DNA from: Epiperipatus broadwayi
Taxonomy: Eukaryota > Onychophora > Udeonychophora > Euonychophora > Peripatidae
DNA length: 64,000 bases
Assembly (NCBI GenBank): GCA_028023455.1
Contig: JAQFVV010012398.1
Coordinates: 6,776,682 to 6,840,681, forward strand
Direction: 5' to 3'
The notes under the pieces were generated by a model that was not told the origin of the DNA, did no database searches, and saw nothing but the letters and a program-made list of their open reading frames with translations. Position numbers and translations under genes: made by a program. The stretch's first letter is position 1. Each line of letters starts with the position of its first letter. Shown here piece after piece: positions 1-11,210 of this stretch.

Positions 1-856
1 TTTATATAGCAAGTCTGAGACTGTACTGCTGAAATTGTTATTTAATTCCTGGTATTCTTCTTCAGTGTAATTCATTATGTTGACATGCTGGTCTTTTGAT
101 GACTTTTATGAATAATCATATTCCTCATATATATTGTTGTCCATTAGGTTAATCAAAGAGTCTTGAATTCCTTCTAGTTGGTTATTTCCTAACATTTTTT
201 GATCGTTATTATTTGCAATGTTTGCATATGTTGGCATTTTTTAAGAAATGGTTTGATTGTTAGTTCCTTCCTGTATGTAGATTTGGTTAGTGATATTTTT
301 ATCCATGTTTGTATCTCTAGAAATGACATTTATTTGTGAGTTATCTATGCTTTTTTCATTTCCTAAACTTTTACTGAGATCATTGATATTATTCACAATT
401 TTTTTAAATTTTGGTTAATTTTTAGATTTGGATTGTTTGTTTGTCTCTCCCTGTGTGTAGACTAGTTAGTAGTATTTTTTTTCTGTGCATATATCTCCAG
501 AATTAGCTTTTTTGTGTGTTATCAATGGTTTTTCTATTTTCTGAAATTTTAGCGGTGGAGATGATTTTATTAGCCTCCATCGGTTTAAAAATCTCTGCAG
601 AAATTTTGAAATCTAGATTCTGTTTAATTTTGATTACATTATCATTGAAAACTTTTTTGGATTCAACTTTTTTATTATTGAGAGGTGAAATTTTGCTATA
701 TTCATCATTTAAAATGGTTTTCTTAATCTTTGCAAAATTTTCTGATTCATTTCCATGAGGGTTATCGTTATTGCTAGTGGGCATATTGGATATAATATTG
801 TAATTAGAGTTATTCTTGCAAACTGCAGATTCAGCCTCTTCTTCACTTCTCATCAA
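1..856 (-). pseudogene. Decayed ORF1-like retroelement reading frame (continues off the window edge)
   Basis: On the - strand an open frame starts with ATG at 856 (the protein begins MMRSEEEAESAVCKN) and runs to a stop near 503. Coding-like sequence resumes downstream and continues to position 1 in one frame with only two TAA stops, and includes the pieces KMPTYANIANNND and NYTEEEYQELNNN. It is rich in Asn, Ser, Ile and Lys with no catalytic motif. About 40 residues are duplicated: a block with ENRKTIDNTQKS...TEKKY...YTQGETN is followed by a similar block with GNEKSIDNSQIN...DKNITNQIYIQEGTN. This character resembles the N-terminal half of a LINE ORF1, but I do not recognise the family. A host gene fragment is possible but unlikely given the stops. 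Confidence 0.45.
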
Positions 857-1315
857 ATAAAAAGTAAGTAAAGATACTTACCTTAACTCTGGTACTCAAA
901 TTTCCCCTTCCACTCCCCTCCCTCTTTATAAACTTTGATAATTTTCTGGAGCTTAAATGAAGTGAACTTTCTGTGACAATCGCCACCTAGCGATATACTA
1001 CTGTTATAAGTCTTGATTAGTAGTAATAATATAAGGTTAAAGCTAAAGATTTTTGCTATATACAGACAAAGGCTTAAACATTAATTTAAATGAAACTTTC
1101 TAAATGTTTATTTTTTATTGGTTTTTGATTAAGTGGTCAAATCTCACATCGATAAATAATTTTGAAATAATGCATTCATCAAAAACTTAAATCTTTTTAT
1201 AGATACTAGATATATATTTATTTATAATAAGATATTTAAAAAAAGATTTTTTACAAAGTTCTTATATCAATTTTTTGACTAAGTTACTTATAATTAATTT
1301 CTCACTTTTATTTAT

Positions 1316-2000
1316 AATAATGTGAAAGCTAAACACCTTCAAACAGATACGCTTTAAAAATGCTTACGTGACAGCCAATCAGATGAAATAATGGCATCAC
1401 ATGGGACTCTAAATTCTAAAACACAAGCCAGAACTATTAGAAAAAGATGGGACCCATCTTAATCTATGCCTCAATTATATTTAAATAAGCTAGACTAAAG
1501 CATTTTGAACTAAGAGTGTGAAGCTTAAATACCTTCACATTTAATCCACTAAATATTATATATATAAATTAACAACGCGAAATCATCCGATTTACAACGA
1601 AGCAATATTTTAAATCTAATGAAATATTGAATATATTTACATTTATTAATATCATTTCATTAGATTTAAAATATTGCTTCGTTGTAAATCGGATGATTTC
1701 GCGTTGTTAATTTATATATATAGATTTAGTGGATTAAATGTGAAGGTATTTAAGCTTCACACTCTTAGTTCAAAATGCTTTAGTCTGGCTTATTTAAATA
1801 TAATTGAGGCATAGATTAATATGGGTCCCATCTTTTTTTAATAGTTCTGGCTTGTGTTTTAGAATTTAGAGTCCCATGTGATGCCATTATTCCATCTGAT
1901 TGGCTGTCACGTAAGCATTTTTAAAGCGTATCTGTTTGAAGGTGTTTAGTTTTCACGTTATTATAATATTATCTGTTTACGCTTAAATTGAATATATTTA
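1316..2000. mobile_element. Near-perfect 650-bp palindromic fold-back element with 13-bp TSD
   Basis: Two arms of about 315 bp, 1312-1626 and 1653-1968, are near-perfect reverse complements around a 26-bp spacer. The outer arm ends carry GTGAAAGCTAAACACC and its complement. The whole is flanked by the 13-bp direct repeat cacttttatttat at 1303-1315 and 2001-2013, which looks like a target-site duplication. The right end has an unpaired tail (1969-2000) containing attgaatatattta, a string also found in the central spacer. That is expected if two copies of one sequence were joined head to head. No ORF is present. It could instead be a TIR DNA transposon derivative, but a 13-bp duplication is long for that class. 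Confidence 0.75.
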
Positions 2001-2304
2001 CACTTTTATTTATGAAATTATTTTTTTGAAAATGTATTGAACATTATTGTAAATGTTTCACACAGTTTTTATCTGAAGAGCTCTTGTAACATCTTTGCAA
2101 TTCTACAACCATAATAAAACAATCTCACCACAAGCAAAATCTTAATGACTAAAGTAATATTCTCTCCATTTATTTTTATTTTTTTTGCTTTTATTATCCT
2201 AAAAATATTTTCTGCAAATTTTCCATTAGAGTTTTGAAGCAATGAAATTATTCTTTTATGATTGTCCAGGTCTATGCATTTTTAAAATGTGAGATTATTG
2301 CACT

Positions 2305-2945
2305 AATAAGTCAACATCATCATCATCAACCATTATCAATCCACTGTAGGATGAAGGTTTTACCAAGTTCAATCCATCTTCTTCAATCTTTAGCTTCTCT
2401 TCTCCACATCAACCCTGCACAGTTTCTTATTTCATCCATCCATCTCACATGTGGTCTTTTTCTGAGTCTTTTACAATCTCTTGGAATCCAGTTTAAGATT
2501 TCAAATGCCCATCTATTATCATCTCTTCTAGCAATATGTCCAGTCCAACTCCAGTCTTTTAATTTTTTCAGTGAGGGCAGTAACACCTGTTTGTTCTCTT
2601 ACCCATATATTGTGTTTTTGATCTCTTCTTGTTACTCCCAACATACATCTCTCCATACTTCTTTGAGTGGTGTGAAGTCTCTATATTGCTCTTCTATTAA
2701 GTGTCCAAGTTGCAGGTCCATAAGTAAGAACTGGTAAAACACATTTAATAAAAACCTTCCTTTTTAAACACATAGGCATGTTTTAGTATCAAGTTATTTC
2801 TATCAAAATCATTCCAACCAAGTTTAATTCTATAATATCATCCATTATGTTTCCATCTGTATTAATAATCTGACCAAAGTAATTGTAACTGTTAACTTCT
2901 TCGAACACATCATAATCAATCTTTATTTTCATATTTTGAGAAAAA
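2305..2945 (-). pseudogene. RTE-like LINE, 3' fragment of ORF2
   Basis: The - strand encodes the C-terminal region of an RTE-type LINE protein, with W-SWTGHIARRDDNRWAFEIL, NWIPRDCKR and RPHVRWMDEIR. It corresponds to the better copies at 24313-25365 and 44553-46262. Frameshifts break the frame upstream. The element's 3' end is at the low-coordinate side, with a short (atc)n tail near 2309-2322. The + strand frame across this region is only its antisense shadow. Confidence 0.8.
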
Positions 2946-3276
2946 GTAGGATTAAAGATAAATATTAAAACTCATAAGTACATTGTCCTAAACAGTCTTT
3001 TTTCTACAGATTCCAGCATTTTTTTCCAATTACACTTTAACTTCATTTTTTTTATTCTTGATACTTAATAGATGAGAGGTTTATTATTAGAATGTAATCT
3101 GGAGTACAGAAGAGATATTAATTAATGATGGCTGTGATTTTTACAAATAGCTTGTCATAATTCTTTAAAAAATTTTAAAATATTTCTTTGTGTTTGAAAA
3201 GGAAGGTTGTTAATAGATGTTATAAATCTGAGAATTAAAGAACTTAACAAAAAAACAATTCAGAAAATTGAGATTA

Positions 3277-3600
3277 TGTTACAAGTAACAAAGAAGATAT
3301 TGAAAATAAAAATATATGAATAAGACAACAAACTGGTATTATTGGCATCATTGAAAGGATTAGAATGCTGAAACAGAGCTGGGATGAATATATTGCTAGA
3401 AGAGATGATAATAAATAAATAGTTGAAGTTGTAGATTGAATCTCAAGAAATTGCTGAAGATCCAAAGAATGAGCACATGTGAGATGAATCGATGAAATAA
3501 GACAATGCAAATTGAGAGGGAAGTAAGCAAAGAAACTTGATTAAATTTGGATAGACCTTTGTACTGGTTGAAAAAATGTAATGATAATGACACTTCATAA
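3277..3600 (+). pseudogene. RTE-like LINE, old 3' fragment
   Basis: The + strand translation, with several stops, shows IRQQTGIIGIIERIRMLKQS, then YIARRDDNK and HVR-IDEIRQC. This lines up with the C-terminal segment of the RTE copies elsewhere in the window. It is more diverged than the neighbouring - strand copy at 2305-2945 and lies in the opposite orientation, so it is an independent, older insertion. A short gataatga tail follows. Confidence 0.7.
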
Positions 3601-3989
3601 TTATTTCAGCAAAGGGTTACTGTTATTTTTTTTATTTTTTTCATTATTCCTTTTATTTTATTTATACTTATGAGAAAGGAATAATATCGCAATAAATATA
3701 AGATAACATTGGTTTCTGCTCAGACAATTTGAAATATATAAATAATAATCTGATATATACATATATATAACTATTTAATAATAATATTCAATAATATATA
3801 TATTTATCTGGGAAAAAAAAAGAAAAATCAGCAGAACGGCAGTTGTTCAATGACAACCCAGGTAAAAAGCTCCAGTTTTGTTTTCTCAAAAGTCACTTAC
3901 CTTTCATTTGACAATATAAAATTCTTATCTCCTATTGTAAAATTTTATCTTCAATTGATTCATATTTTATTTATTAAATTTGTTTAAAT

Positions 3990-6183
3990 TTGGCATTCAA
4001 ATTTTATAAAATAAGTAATTTGTCAAACGATAATTTTGTGATTAATATGATGAATGAGCTGTCACATGACCCGGTGGCTGGCACCTATTTCATTACCGTA
4101 TTACAAAGTTCAAAGATAATACAAATAGATGCTAATCATCCTAAAAATAATACTCTGCAGATCTGTAGCAAAAGTGATAATAATCCACCAATTATAAATG
4201 ATTAAAGTAATATTTCAACCACTTCTAAATTAATTGTAAACAAAGGCAAAACTCCCCATACAGTAGTGCCACCCTGTGCCAAACAGAGTAATCAATGGAT
4301 GCGAGAAGGCTTGTGCATAAAATCCCTATGCACAAGCCTTCTGGCATCCACTGATTACTCTGTTTGGCACAGTGCTGTATGGGGAGTTTTGCCTTTGTTT
4401 ACAACAAATTACGTGCTAGTATAGAGATGGTGATCATGTGATGTTTGGTGGTTTAACACTTCTAAATTAGTGATTAACACTAAATTCCACAGATCAAAGA
4501 TAATACAAACATACGCTAATGTTACTAAAATTAACTCTCTACTGCTCAATAGGAAAAGTAATAATCCAATAGATATTAATAACAAAATTTAACAATATGT
4601 CAACTATTCCCAAGTCAGCTCCAAAATATAGAAAAACCATCCCTAGTGACATTAGAGAACTGGACCTCACTATCCAAGAAGCACAATGCCCCCCTCTATA
4701 GTTTGGAACACAGATGATTTTATGATAACAAATGAAAGTTTCAACAATTTGATTGCAATAGGATTATTTACAACTTTTAAAAGATTTTTATCTGTTAGGT
4801 CCATAATTCTATTTGCCATAGACATAAACATTTCTCTATATAAATTTCCTAAGAAATTACTATTTGATGTAATATTTTTGTATGGGCTGTTGTATACAAT
4901 TGCATGTATTGCTGACCATTCAAATCCCAGGTTTTTGATAATTGAGTTCTTTCAGAGTTCACAGAGAGATTACTTTCAAACCCAAATAAAAACACTTGGA
5001 AACATTGCCTTAATTACAGTGGATCCAAGTCACTGCAACTATATCACAGGCATACTCAAAAACACCTACTTGGGATACACCTTTGAAGATTTCCAGTGTA
5101 TGATGCAACCACTTGACAAAATTATGGATTTTCACCCCATATATTTAAAGAATACCCCTATACCCATCCCTAATAACAGCTATGATTTCAAATTACAACT
5201 GTACCATGATATTGAACCAAACATAATTCTAACTCAAATCCTTGATTAATAAGCTATCTTATGTCTACATATCAGAGAATTGAAACTTCCAGTACTACTT
5301 TTGTCACAAGTGGGGGTCATTTAACAGTGCAATATATTAATCTCCAAACTTCACTTTCAGGAAAAGGAGCTGATTATCTAAATCCCCAAGTCAACAAAGA
5401 ATTTTCAATAACAAATCTTTCCTTGATTACATCTATAAATAGCCAAGAGTCTATCCATGGACATACTACCTATCCTATATAGTCATTCATGCTCAACCTT
5501 CCACTACCTACTGATTTGTCACTCCATGAGGCAGATAATGATAATTGTTCCAACTTAATTGATGTACAAACAATCCCTGATTTAGATATTGTTTTCAAAC
5601 CTTTTCCCAATGCAACAATTGAAGCCAACCTTTATAATCATACACATGAAAATGACCAGACTATTCATAATAAAACCTCAACACATATCATGGAAACAAT
5701 TTCTCCATGTTTGCCATCTACACCAGCCATCTACCCTCCCCTCCAACATTTCTAATAAATTAAAAAGAAAGCCTGAATGCCCCCCAAAAGACTTGGAAAC
5801 TTAAAAAGCCAAAAACAAATGTGGTTGACCTGTTGATGCTGCACATGGAATCTGTAAAATGAATTCCCATGACCTGACTCCATTAGATCAATCTACATCT
5901 ACCTCTTATAAACAACAAATACACTCAACCATGACCAGTGAGTGTCTGTTGACTATAATACCAGCACAAAGTCTTAAAGTCCAAAGCAGAAACAGTCAAT
6001 TTCTCCACAACCAAGTTAAAAAGTTCTAGGTTTTCATACTCTAAAAGTACTCAAAACTTAAGCCTGATTGAAAAACAATATAGAGACAAATCCAGCACAC
6101 ATATGGTCCTCTCAGACAATTTCCACATTACCAAGGAAATTACTAGACCCTCACCTATGTTTCCCAGAAATCCAATCACATAA
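3990..6183 (+). pseudogene. Decayed retroelement ORF1-like gene, interrupted by a hammerhead repeat
   Basis: A chain of frames reads in the same sense. 3990-4205 begins MAFKFYKISNLSND. 4686-5249 is 187 residues with PSIVWNTDDFMIT, HCNYITGIL and DFQCMMQPLDKIMD. 5261-5482 and 5489-5755 follow, then a basic segment NKLKRKPECPPKD, then 5981-6183 ending MFPRNPIT. A frameshift in a C run near 4690 separates LDLTIQEAQCPP from the 187-residue frame. The segment SSKIIQIDANHPKNN near 4100 is repeated in diverged form near 4490. A family A element (4233-4456) has inserted within it. I see no reverse transcriptase. The layout (Thr/Ser/Asn-rich part, conserved middle, basic motif, then a repeat-bearing tail) suggests a LINE ORF1. 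Family not identified. Confidence 0.55.
4233..4456. mobile_element. Family A hammerhead repeat, palindromic short copy (ribozyme deleted)
   Basis: The copy consists of two head-to-head ends of family A around a short loop near 4315-4330 and has lost the ribozyme-bearing middle. The arms share caaaggcaaaactcccc, cagagtaatcaatggatgc and their complements. The right end is the usual gatcatgtgatgtt followed by ggtggtttaa. It is flanked by a perfect 13-bp direct repeat, cacttctaaatta, at 4220-4232 and 4457-4469, and it interrupts the ORF1-like gene. This copy shows that the family can integrate as an inverted dimer. Confidence 0.85.
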
Positions 6184-6194
6184 AAATAAACCTG

Positions 6195-6605
6195 GTTTGC
6201 ATCTGTAGATATAGCAGTCCAGAGCATTTAAAATTTATGTAATCTTGTGTAGATCAATAAAACAACTTTTATATATGCAAACCTACAACTACAGATTGTC
6301 CATGTAATCATGGCAATCCAAGCTATGTAAGACCCTTGTAATTAATCCACAGAATATAAAAATTCCTGTAATCTTATGTAAATAAATAAATCAACTTGCA
6401 CATACATAATCCTACAACTACAGATTGCCTATGTAACCACAGTAATTCATGCCATGTAAAATACATGTAACTAATCCACAGCATGAAAAAATTATGGTAC
6501 TCTCATGTAAACCAATAAATCAACTTTTATATATGTAAACCTACAACTAAAGATTGCCCATGTAAACACAGCAATTTAAACTATGTAAAACTCTTGTAAT
6601 TCTCT
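6195..6605 (+). repeat. 129-bp tandem repeat, about 3.3 copies
   Basis: Units begin with acaact(a)aagattg at 6285, 6414 and 6543, an exact spacing of 129 bp. A partial unit precedes them. Units share catgtaa, ctatgtaa, aatccacag and caataaatcaactt. It lies immediately downstream of the ORF1-like gene and upstream of a trinucleotide run, so it may be the 3' UTR of that retroelement. Confidence 0.85.
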
Positions 6606-6629
6606 AAGACAAATAAAGCTTATCATTGA

Positions 6630-6645
6630 AACATAATAATAATAA

Positions 6646-6695
<50 letters not shown>

Positions 6696-6698
6696 AGA
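6630..6698. repeat. (AAT/GTA)n microsatellite
   Basis: A short aat run is followed by a long uninterrupted gta run and then aac/aat units. It follows an aataaagctt segment, and an aataaagctt segment recurs near 6740. It could be the simple-repeat 3' tail of the upstream element. Confidence 0.9.
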
Positions 6699-8471
6699 AC
6701 AACAACAACTATAATAATAATAACAACAATAACATCAAATAAAGCTTATTATTGAAACACAAATAACAATACATTTACAGATTAAAAAATAAATAAACTA
6801 ACTACTTTTGTATAGCTTGCTTAAGGGCATAATCAAGAAACTATAAAGGAGAAAGCAGTATTCACCAGAATTGTTAATAGATACTCGTGAGAATTGAAAA
6901 TTTTCAACTCTTGTTTACCCTCTAACTAAAAATTTCTAAATACTCTTTTAGTAATTAATATTAAATTATTATCTTTATTGGTTATTAATTGAAAATCCGA
7001 AAAGGAATCGTTTGCTGAAAAAATTTCAAGTTTATTGAGCCATGAAACCCTAAAAATAATAGATTATTTAAAAAATAAAAAGAATTTAAAATTATCTAAA
7101 TGACAAGAAAATTATTACAAGTTGCAAAAGTATAATTGAACTATATAATAAACATATTTAGTCGACTATAAAGAGGTGCGTTGATTTATAAATTGTTACG
7201 CAAAAGCTTGTTTATATATTAACAAATTTAAATATTTCTAGAGGCACAGTTAAGATAAATATTATTAATTTTCGTTTCCTTTACTTGCAATTTAAAAATA
7301 TAGGTATTCTAATGAAATTTGATCTTTGGCAAATATTTTAACATATATAGTATTAATTTTATTATGTAAATGAAATAAATAATCATCTATATTATTATCC
7401 TATATTGTGTAATTAATACTAGCCATGGCCCATTTATCACAAAATTATATATATTTTTAAAATTCAGAATGTTACTTTTGATAATTATCTTTTAATAAAT
7501 AGGTCGCAAAATCTATTTGTTATAATCTGAAAAATAGTAATGTTAATACGTATTTAATTTATCTTAAATAATTAAGCAGCTAAAATTAAAAAAAAAAATC
7601 CGATAAGCACATATAGGCAATATGAATAATTACTAATTATATATACATTTTGATGGCTTATAGAAGACAAACATTTGACTAAATCTATGTATATAAATAA
7701 ATTCCCTTCATGTAACATTATAAGCCAATCATTATAATGCTATATATTTTTTACTATTCCCAAAAAAAAATAATAAAAATTTAAATTTCTTAATTAAATT
7801 TAAGTACGATTAATGCTGATGATGATCATCATTGATGCATTAAAATATTCAAGTCGTACTTCCAGATCACCATACATATAATCATCTTCAGAGGATCGTA
7901 CTCAACTCTCATTCATAAGCTTTTCTTTATGTGGGGCTTGAGCTATGACATTCCTTAAATTTGATCACCACTTTCAATTTTGAACCAATGCTTAAACGAT
8001 ACGTTTCCATCTGACAATACTATCTCAGTTTTTTATCATTAACATTGCAGTACTTTCCCTGCTCAGAACATAATGTCTCAGATTAATAGTAAATTGTTCA
8101 AAACTGCATTAGGAATGAAAACAATGAGTTAGGAAACGTACTGACAACTAAATAATTTATACAACAAAACAATTTATTTAAAATAATTTTAATTGATAAA
8201 TATTAAACTCACATAACTAGATATCATATATTGCCCTTTAAATGTATACATATTGAAAAGAGCATTACGACTAATTATTAAAATTTAATTATGACAGATG
8301 TTAATCTTGTATATATTTACATGCCCTTCATTTATGACACACAAAATTTCTTTTTATACAATTATTTCCTAAACAGAATAATATATACATAGAATTAAAA
8401 GATATTACCACAGCTTCTTTTATAACTTAGTAAGCTTATTACTTATCATAGGAATACCTTTACATCATAGT
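6699..8471. other. A+T-rich intergenic stretch without a supported gene
   Basis: I see no open coding frame, RNA gene or clear repeat. The part 7800-8130 is less A+T rich. On the - strand it has a short coding-like trace (LSDGNVSFKHWFKIESGD) ended by stops, too short to classify. Confidence 0.5.
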
Positions 8472-8936
8472 GATCATGTGATGTTTAGTGGTTTAACACC
8501 AATCACGACTAATAGGATAGTGGTGGCTGTGGTTATTAAAAAACCAAAGACACCAAAATGTATGAGTACTGAACTGAGTTCAGACCAGTATGACTATATA
8601 AGCTAATGAGCTTAGATTGAAAATACTATTGTGTTTTTAATTTTATTCTCATAGTTTTGTAGTTAAATAGAGATAAAAGGTGGCTGCTGGAGGTTTGGAT
8701 TAGATCCTAAGATCTAGGTGCAGTGCTTTCAGATCCAAGGCTCCTCACTGATTAAAGACACAAGCCAGAAACTAGTCTGGGGATATTGGATGAGTAGGCA
8801 CTAGATAGGGATTTTATGCACAAGCCTTCTGGCATCCACTGATTACTCTGGCTTGCACTGAGTGGCAGTACTGTATAGAGAGTTTTGCCTGTTTTAATAA
8901 CAGTTATGAGCAAGCATGAGAAATAATGATCATGTA
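8472..8936 (+). mobile_element. Family A hammerhead repeat, full-length single monomer
   Basis: A 465-bp copy starts gatcatgtgatgtttagtgg and ends with a second gatcatgta box. It is flanked by atcatagt at 8464-8471 and 8937-8944. In order it holds the segment aactgagttcagacc, the ribozyme region at 8733-8791 and the shared end gagagttttgcc. It is the clearest single-monomer insertion of the family. Its ribozyme core carries a disabling change. Confidence 0.85.
8733..8791 (+). ncRNA. Hammerhead ribozyme remnant (core CTGATTA)
   Basis: Both halves of stem I are intact: ATCCAA with TTGGAT and TCCTCA with TGGGGA. So are GAAA, the tiny stem III (C-TA-G) and the GTC cleavage triplet. The core reads CTGATTA instead of CTGANGA, which replaces invariant G8, so self-cleavage is not expected. 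Confidence 0.75.
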
Positions 8937-8944
8937 ATCATAGT

Positions 8945-9828
8945 CTATAATAATATATTTGTCTTACACTGTACTTGCCCTTGCTATCAATTAAAAATAA
9001 ATAGGTGCTGTTTGCTTAGCATTGACTTTTTCCAGGTTAAATTTTATATTGTTAGTATCTGTAGACTTCTACTTCATTAGTAAGCTTGAAAATTTTGGAC
9101 AATGAGAAAACACTGCTATTGATTTCCTGCAAAAGCTATATATTACTGCAGCATCATTTCATATATGTTATTTCATGATAGGTTAGGCTGCATAGTCAGG
9201 CTCAAGCTGGTTCATTTTTGGGAGTCTTAGCACATAGATTTAACAGTTTTCATCGTACAAAATTGTCATTACAACTACAAATAGCCACATAAATTAGAGC
9301 TCAAATATAAATTTATTGAGAAACAAAAACATGTATATTAACAATGCAAATGTATGAAAAAATAAATTTTAATTATGAAGTAAGTGACAAGAGTATATAA
9401 AAATTTAGTTATTCAATAAAGAATAATTGATTTATAGACTCTAAAATAGCGATAATAATTTACAAGTAAAAAGAGAATTCACAATTTAAAAAGCGTCAAA
9501 AACAATATTTTTGGAAATGGGATGAAGTTTTTGAAAATTGACATTTGTTTAGTTGTACTTTTATTTACAAAAGATGAGTGATGAATTTTGTCATTGGTTT
9601 GAACATTAAGAGCTATCATGTGCCTCCGTGGTGTGTTTTTATCTCAGGATTTGCACCAATCCACTCAAATTTACATTTATTAGCCTTTAAGCCTCAAAGA
9701 AACAAAAATTAATTTTTAATCGATCTTCACTGTTTGTATATTAATTAAAATTAACCTCAAACTCTCTAAGTTTAATGAGCAGAACTTGAGATTACAAAGA
9801 TTTTACTAATATTTATAATTAAAGTGTA
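8945..9828. other. Intergenic, no feature recognised
   Basis: A+T-rich sequence between two family A insertions. No coding frame, repeat or RNA gene could be supported. Confidence 0.5.
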
Positions 9829-9948
9829 TGTAGTTTATAGTTGATAAACAGAGCAAAACTCTCCATACAGTATTGCCACCTGTGCTAAACAGAGTAATCA
9901 ATGGATGCCAGAAGGCTTGTGCATAAAATCCCTATCTAATGCCTACTC

Positions 9949-10007
9949 ATCCAATATCCCCAGACTAGTTTCTGGCTTGTGGCCTTCGTCAGTGAGGAGC
10001 TTTGGAT
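9949..10007 (-). ncRNA. Type I hammerhead ribozyme, intact core
   Basis: Read on the - strand: stem I strands ATCCAA and TCCTCA, core CTGACGA (position 7 is free in this ribozyme), stem II GGC with GCC closing a CACAA loop, GAAA, stem III of two pairs (A-U, C-G) with loop TA, and GTC at the cleavage site. The second stem I strand follows as TGGGGA, TA, TTGGAT. The first stem II pair is A with A in this copy. All invariant core bases are present, so cleavage after C (complement of 9963) is plausible. Confidence 0.8.
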
Positions 10008-10404
10008 CTGAGAGCACTGCATCTAGATCTTAGGATCTAATGCACCCCTCTAGCAACCACCTTTTATCTCTACTTAACTACAAAACTATGAGAATGAAAT
10101 TGAAAACACAAAAAATATTTTCAATCTAAGCTCAATAGCTTATATAGTCATATGGGTCTGAACTCAGTTCAGCACCCATACATTTTGGTGTCTTTGGCTC
10201 TTTTACAACCATAGCCACCACTATCCTATTAGGCAGGATTGGTGTTAAACTATTAAGCATCACATGATCACATTTCCTATACTAGCACATTAATTGTTGA
10301 TAAACAGAGCAAAACTCTCCATACAGTATTGCCACCTGTGCTAAACAGAATAATTAATGGATGCCAGAAGGTTTGTGCATAAAATCCCTATCTAATGCCT
10401 ACTC

Positions 10405-10463
10405 ATCCAATATCCCCAGACTAGTTTCTGGCTTGTGGCCTTTGTCAGTGAGGAGCTTTGGAT
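10405..10463 (-). ncRNA. Hammerhead ribozyme, core mutated (CTGACAA)
   Basis: This is the second tandem monomer of the composite, exactly 456 bp from the first ribozyme. Stems match the intact copy, but G8 of the core is A, so this unit is predicted to be inactive. Confidence 0.75.
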
Positions 10464-11151
10464 CTGAGAGCACTGCATCTAGATCTTAGGATCTAATGCA
10501 CCCCTCTAGCAACCACTTTTATCTCTACTTAACTACAAAACTATGAGAATGAAATTGAAAACACAAAAAATATTTTCAATCTAAGCTCAATAGCTTATAT
10601 AGTCATATGGGTCTGAACTCAGTTCAGCACCCATACATTTTGGTGTCTTTGGCTCTTTTACAACCATAGCCACCACTATCCTATTAGGCAGGATTGGTGT
10701 TAAACCATTAAGCATCACTAGATCACATTTCCTATACTAGCACATTAATTGTTGATAAACAGAGCAAAACTCTCCATACAGTATTGCCACCTGTGCATCC
10801 ATTGATTACTCTGTTTAGCACAGGTGGCAATACTGTGTGGAGAGTTTTGCTCTGTTTATCAACAATTAATGTGCTAGTATAGGAAATGTGATCATGTGAT
10901 GCTTAATGGTTTAACACCAATCCTGCCTAATAGGATAGTGGTGGCTATGGTTGTAAAAGAGCCAAAGACACCAAAATGTATGGGTGCTGAACTGAGTTCA
11001 GACCCATATGACTATATAAGCTATTGAGCTTATATTGAAAATATTTTTTGTGTTTTCAATTTCATTCTCATAGTTTTGTAGTTAAGTAGAGATAAAAGGT
11101 GGTTGCTAGAGGGGTGCATTAGATCCTAAGATCTAGATGCAGTGCTCTCAG

Positions 11152-11210
11152 ATCCAAAGCTCCTCACTGACGAAGGCCACAAGCCAGAAACTAGTCTGGG
11201 GATATTGGAT
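11152..11210 (+). ncRNA. Type I hammerhead ribozyme, intact core
   Basis: Stem I 5' strand is at 11152-11157 and 11161-11166. The core CTGACGA is at 11167-11173 and stem II with loop at 11174-11186. GAAA is at 11187-11190 and C-TA-G then TC end at 11196. The stem I 3' strand is at 11197-11202 and 11205-11210. Predicted cleavage is after 11196. The sequence is nearly identical to the ribozyme at 9949-10007 in the opposite arm. Confidence 0.8.

Noticed and set aside
516-758. + strand hydrophobic frame
   Set aside because: It lies antisense to the longer, coding-like - strand ORF1 frame.
868-890. Strong donor-like string on the - strand just before the ORF1-like ATG
   Set aside because: The frame starts about 15 bases further on inside the would-be intron and no matching acceptor was seen.
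990-1006. gccacctagcg and a similar gcgccactaga at 46750, resembling CTCF-type motifs
   Set aside because: The core is too short and partial to call without binding data.
2258-2737. + strand frames over 2258-2737, 24289-24613 and 44568-45063
   Set aside because: They are antisense shadows of RTE LINE C-terminal regions. The - strand carries the conserved motifs.
7800-8060. Possible mariner-like transposase trace on the - strand
   Set aside because: Only about 25 residues resemble a WF..F.SGD motif and no DDD/DDE part or TIRs were found.
8777-8810. Alternative hammerhead fold with a long stem III pairing CTAGT with ACTAG
   Set aside because: It would leave an unpaired A before the cleavage triplet and poor stem I pairing. 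The two-pair stem III fold explains all stems better.
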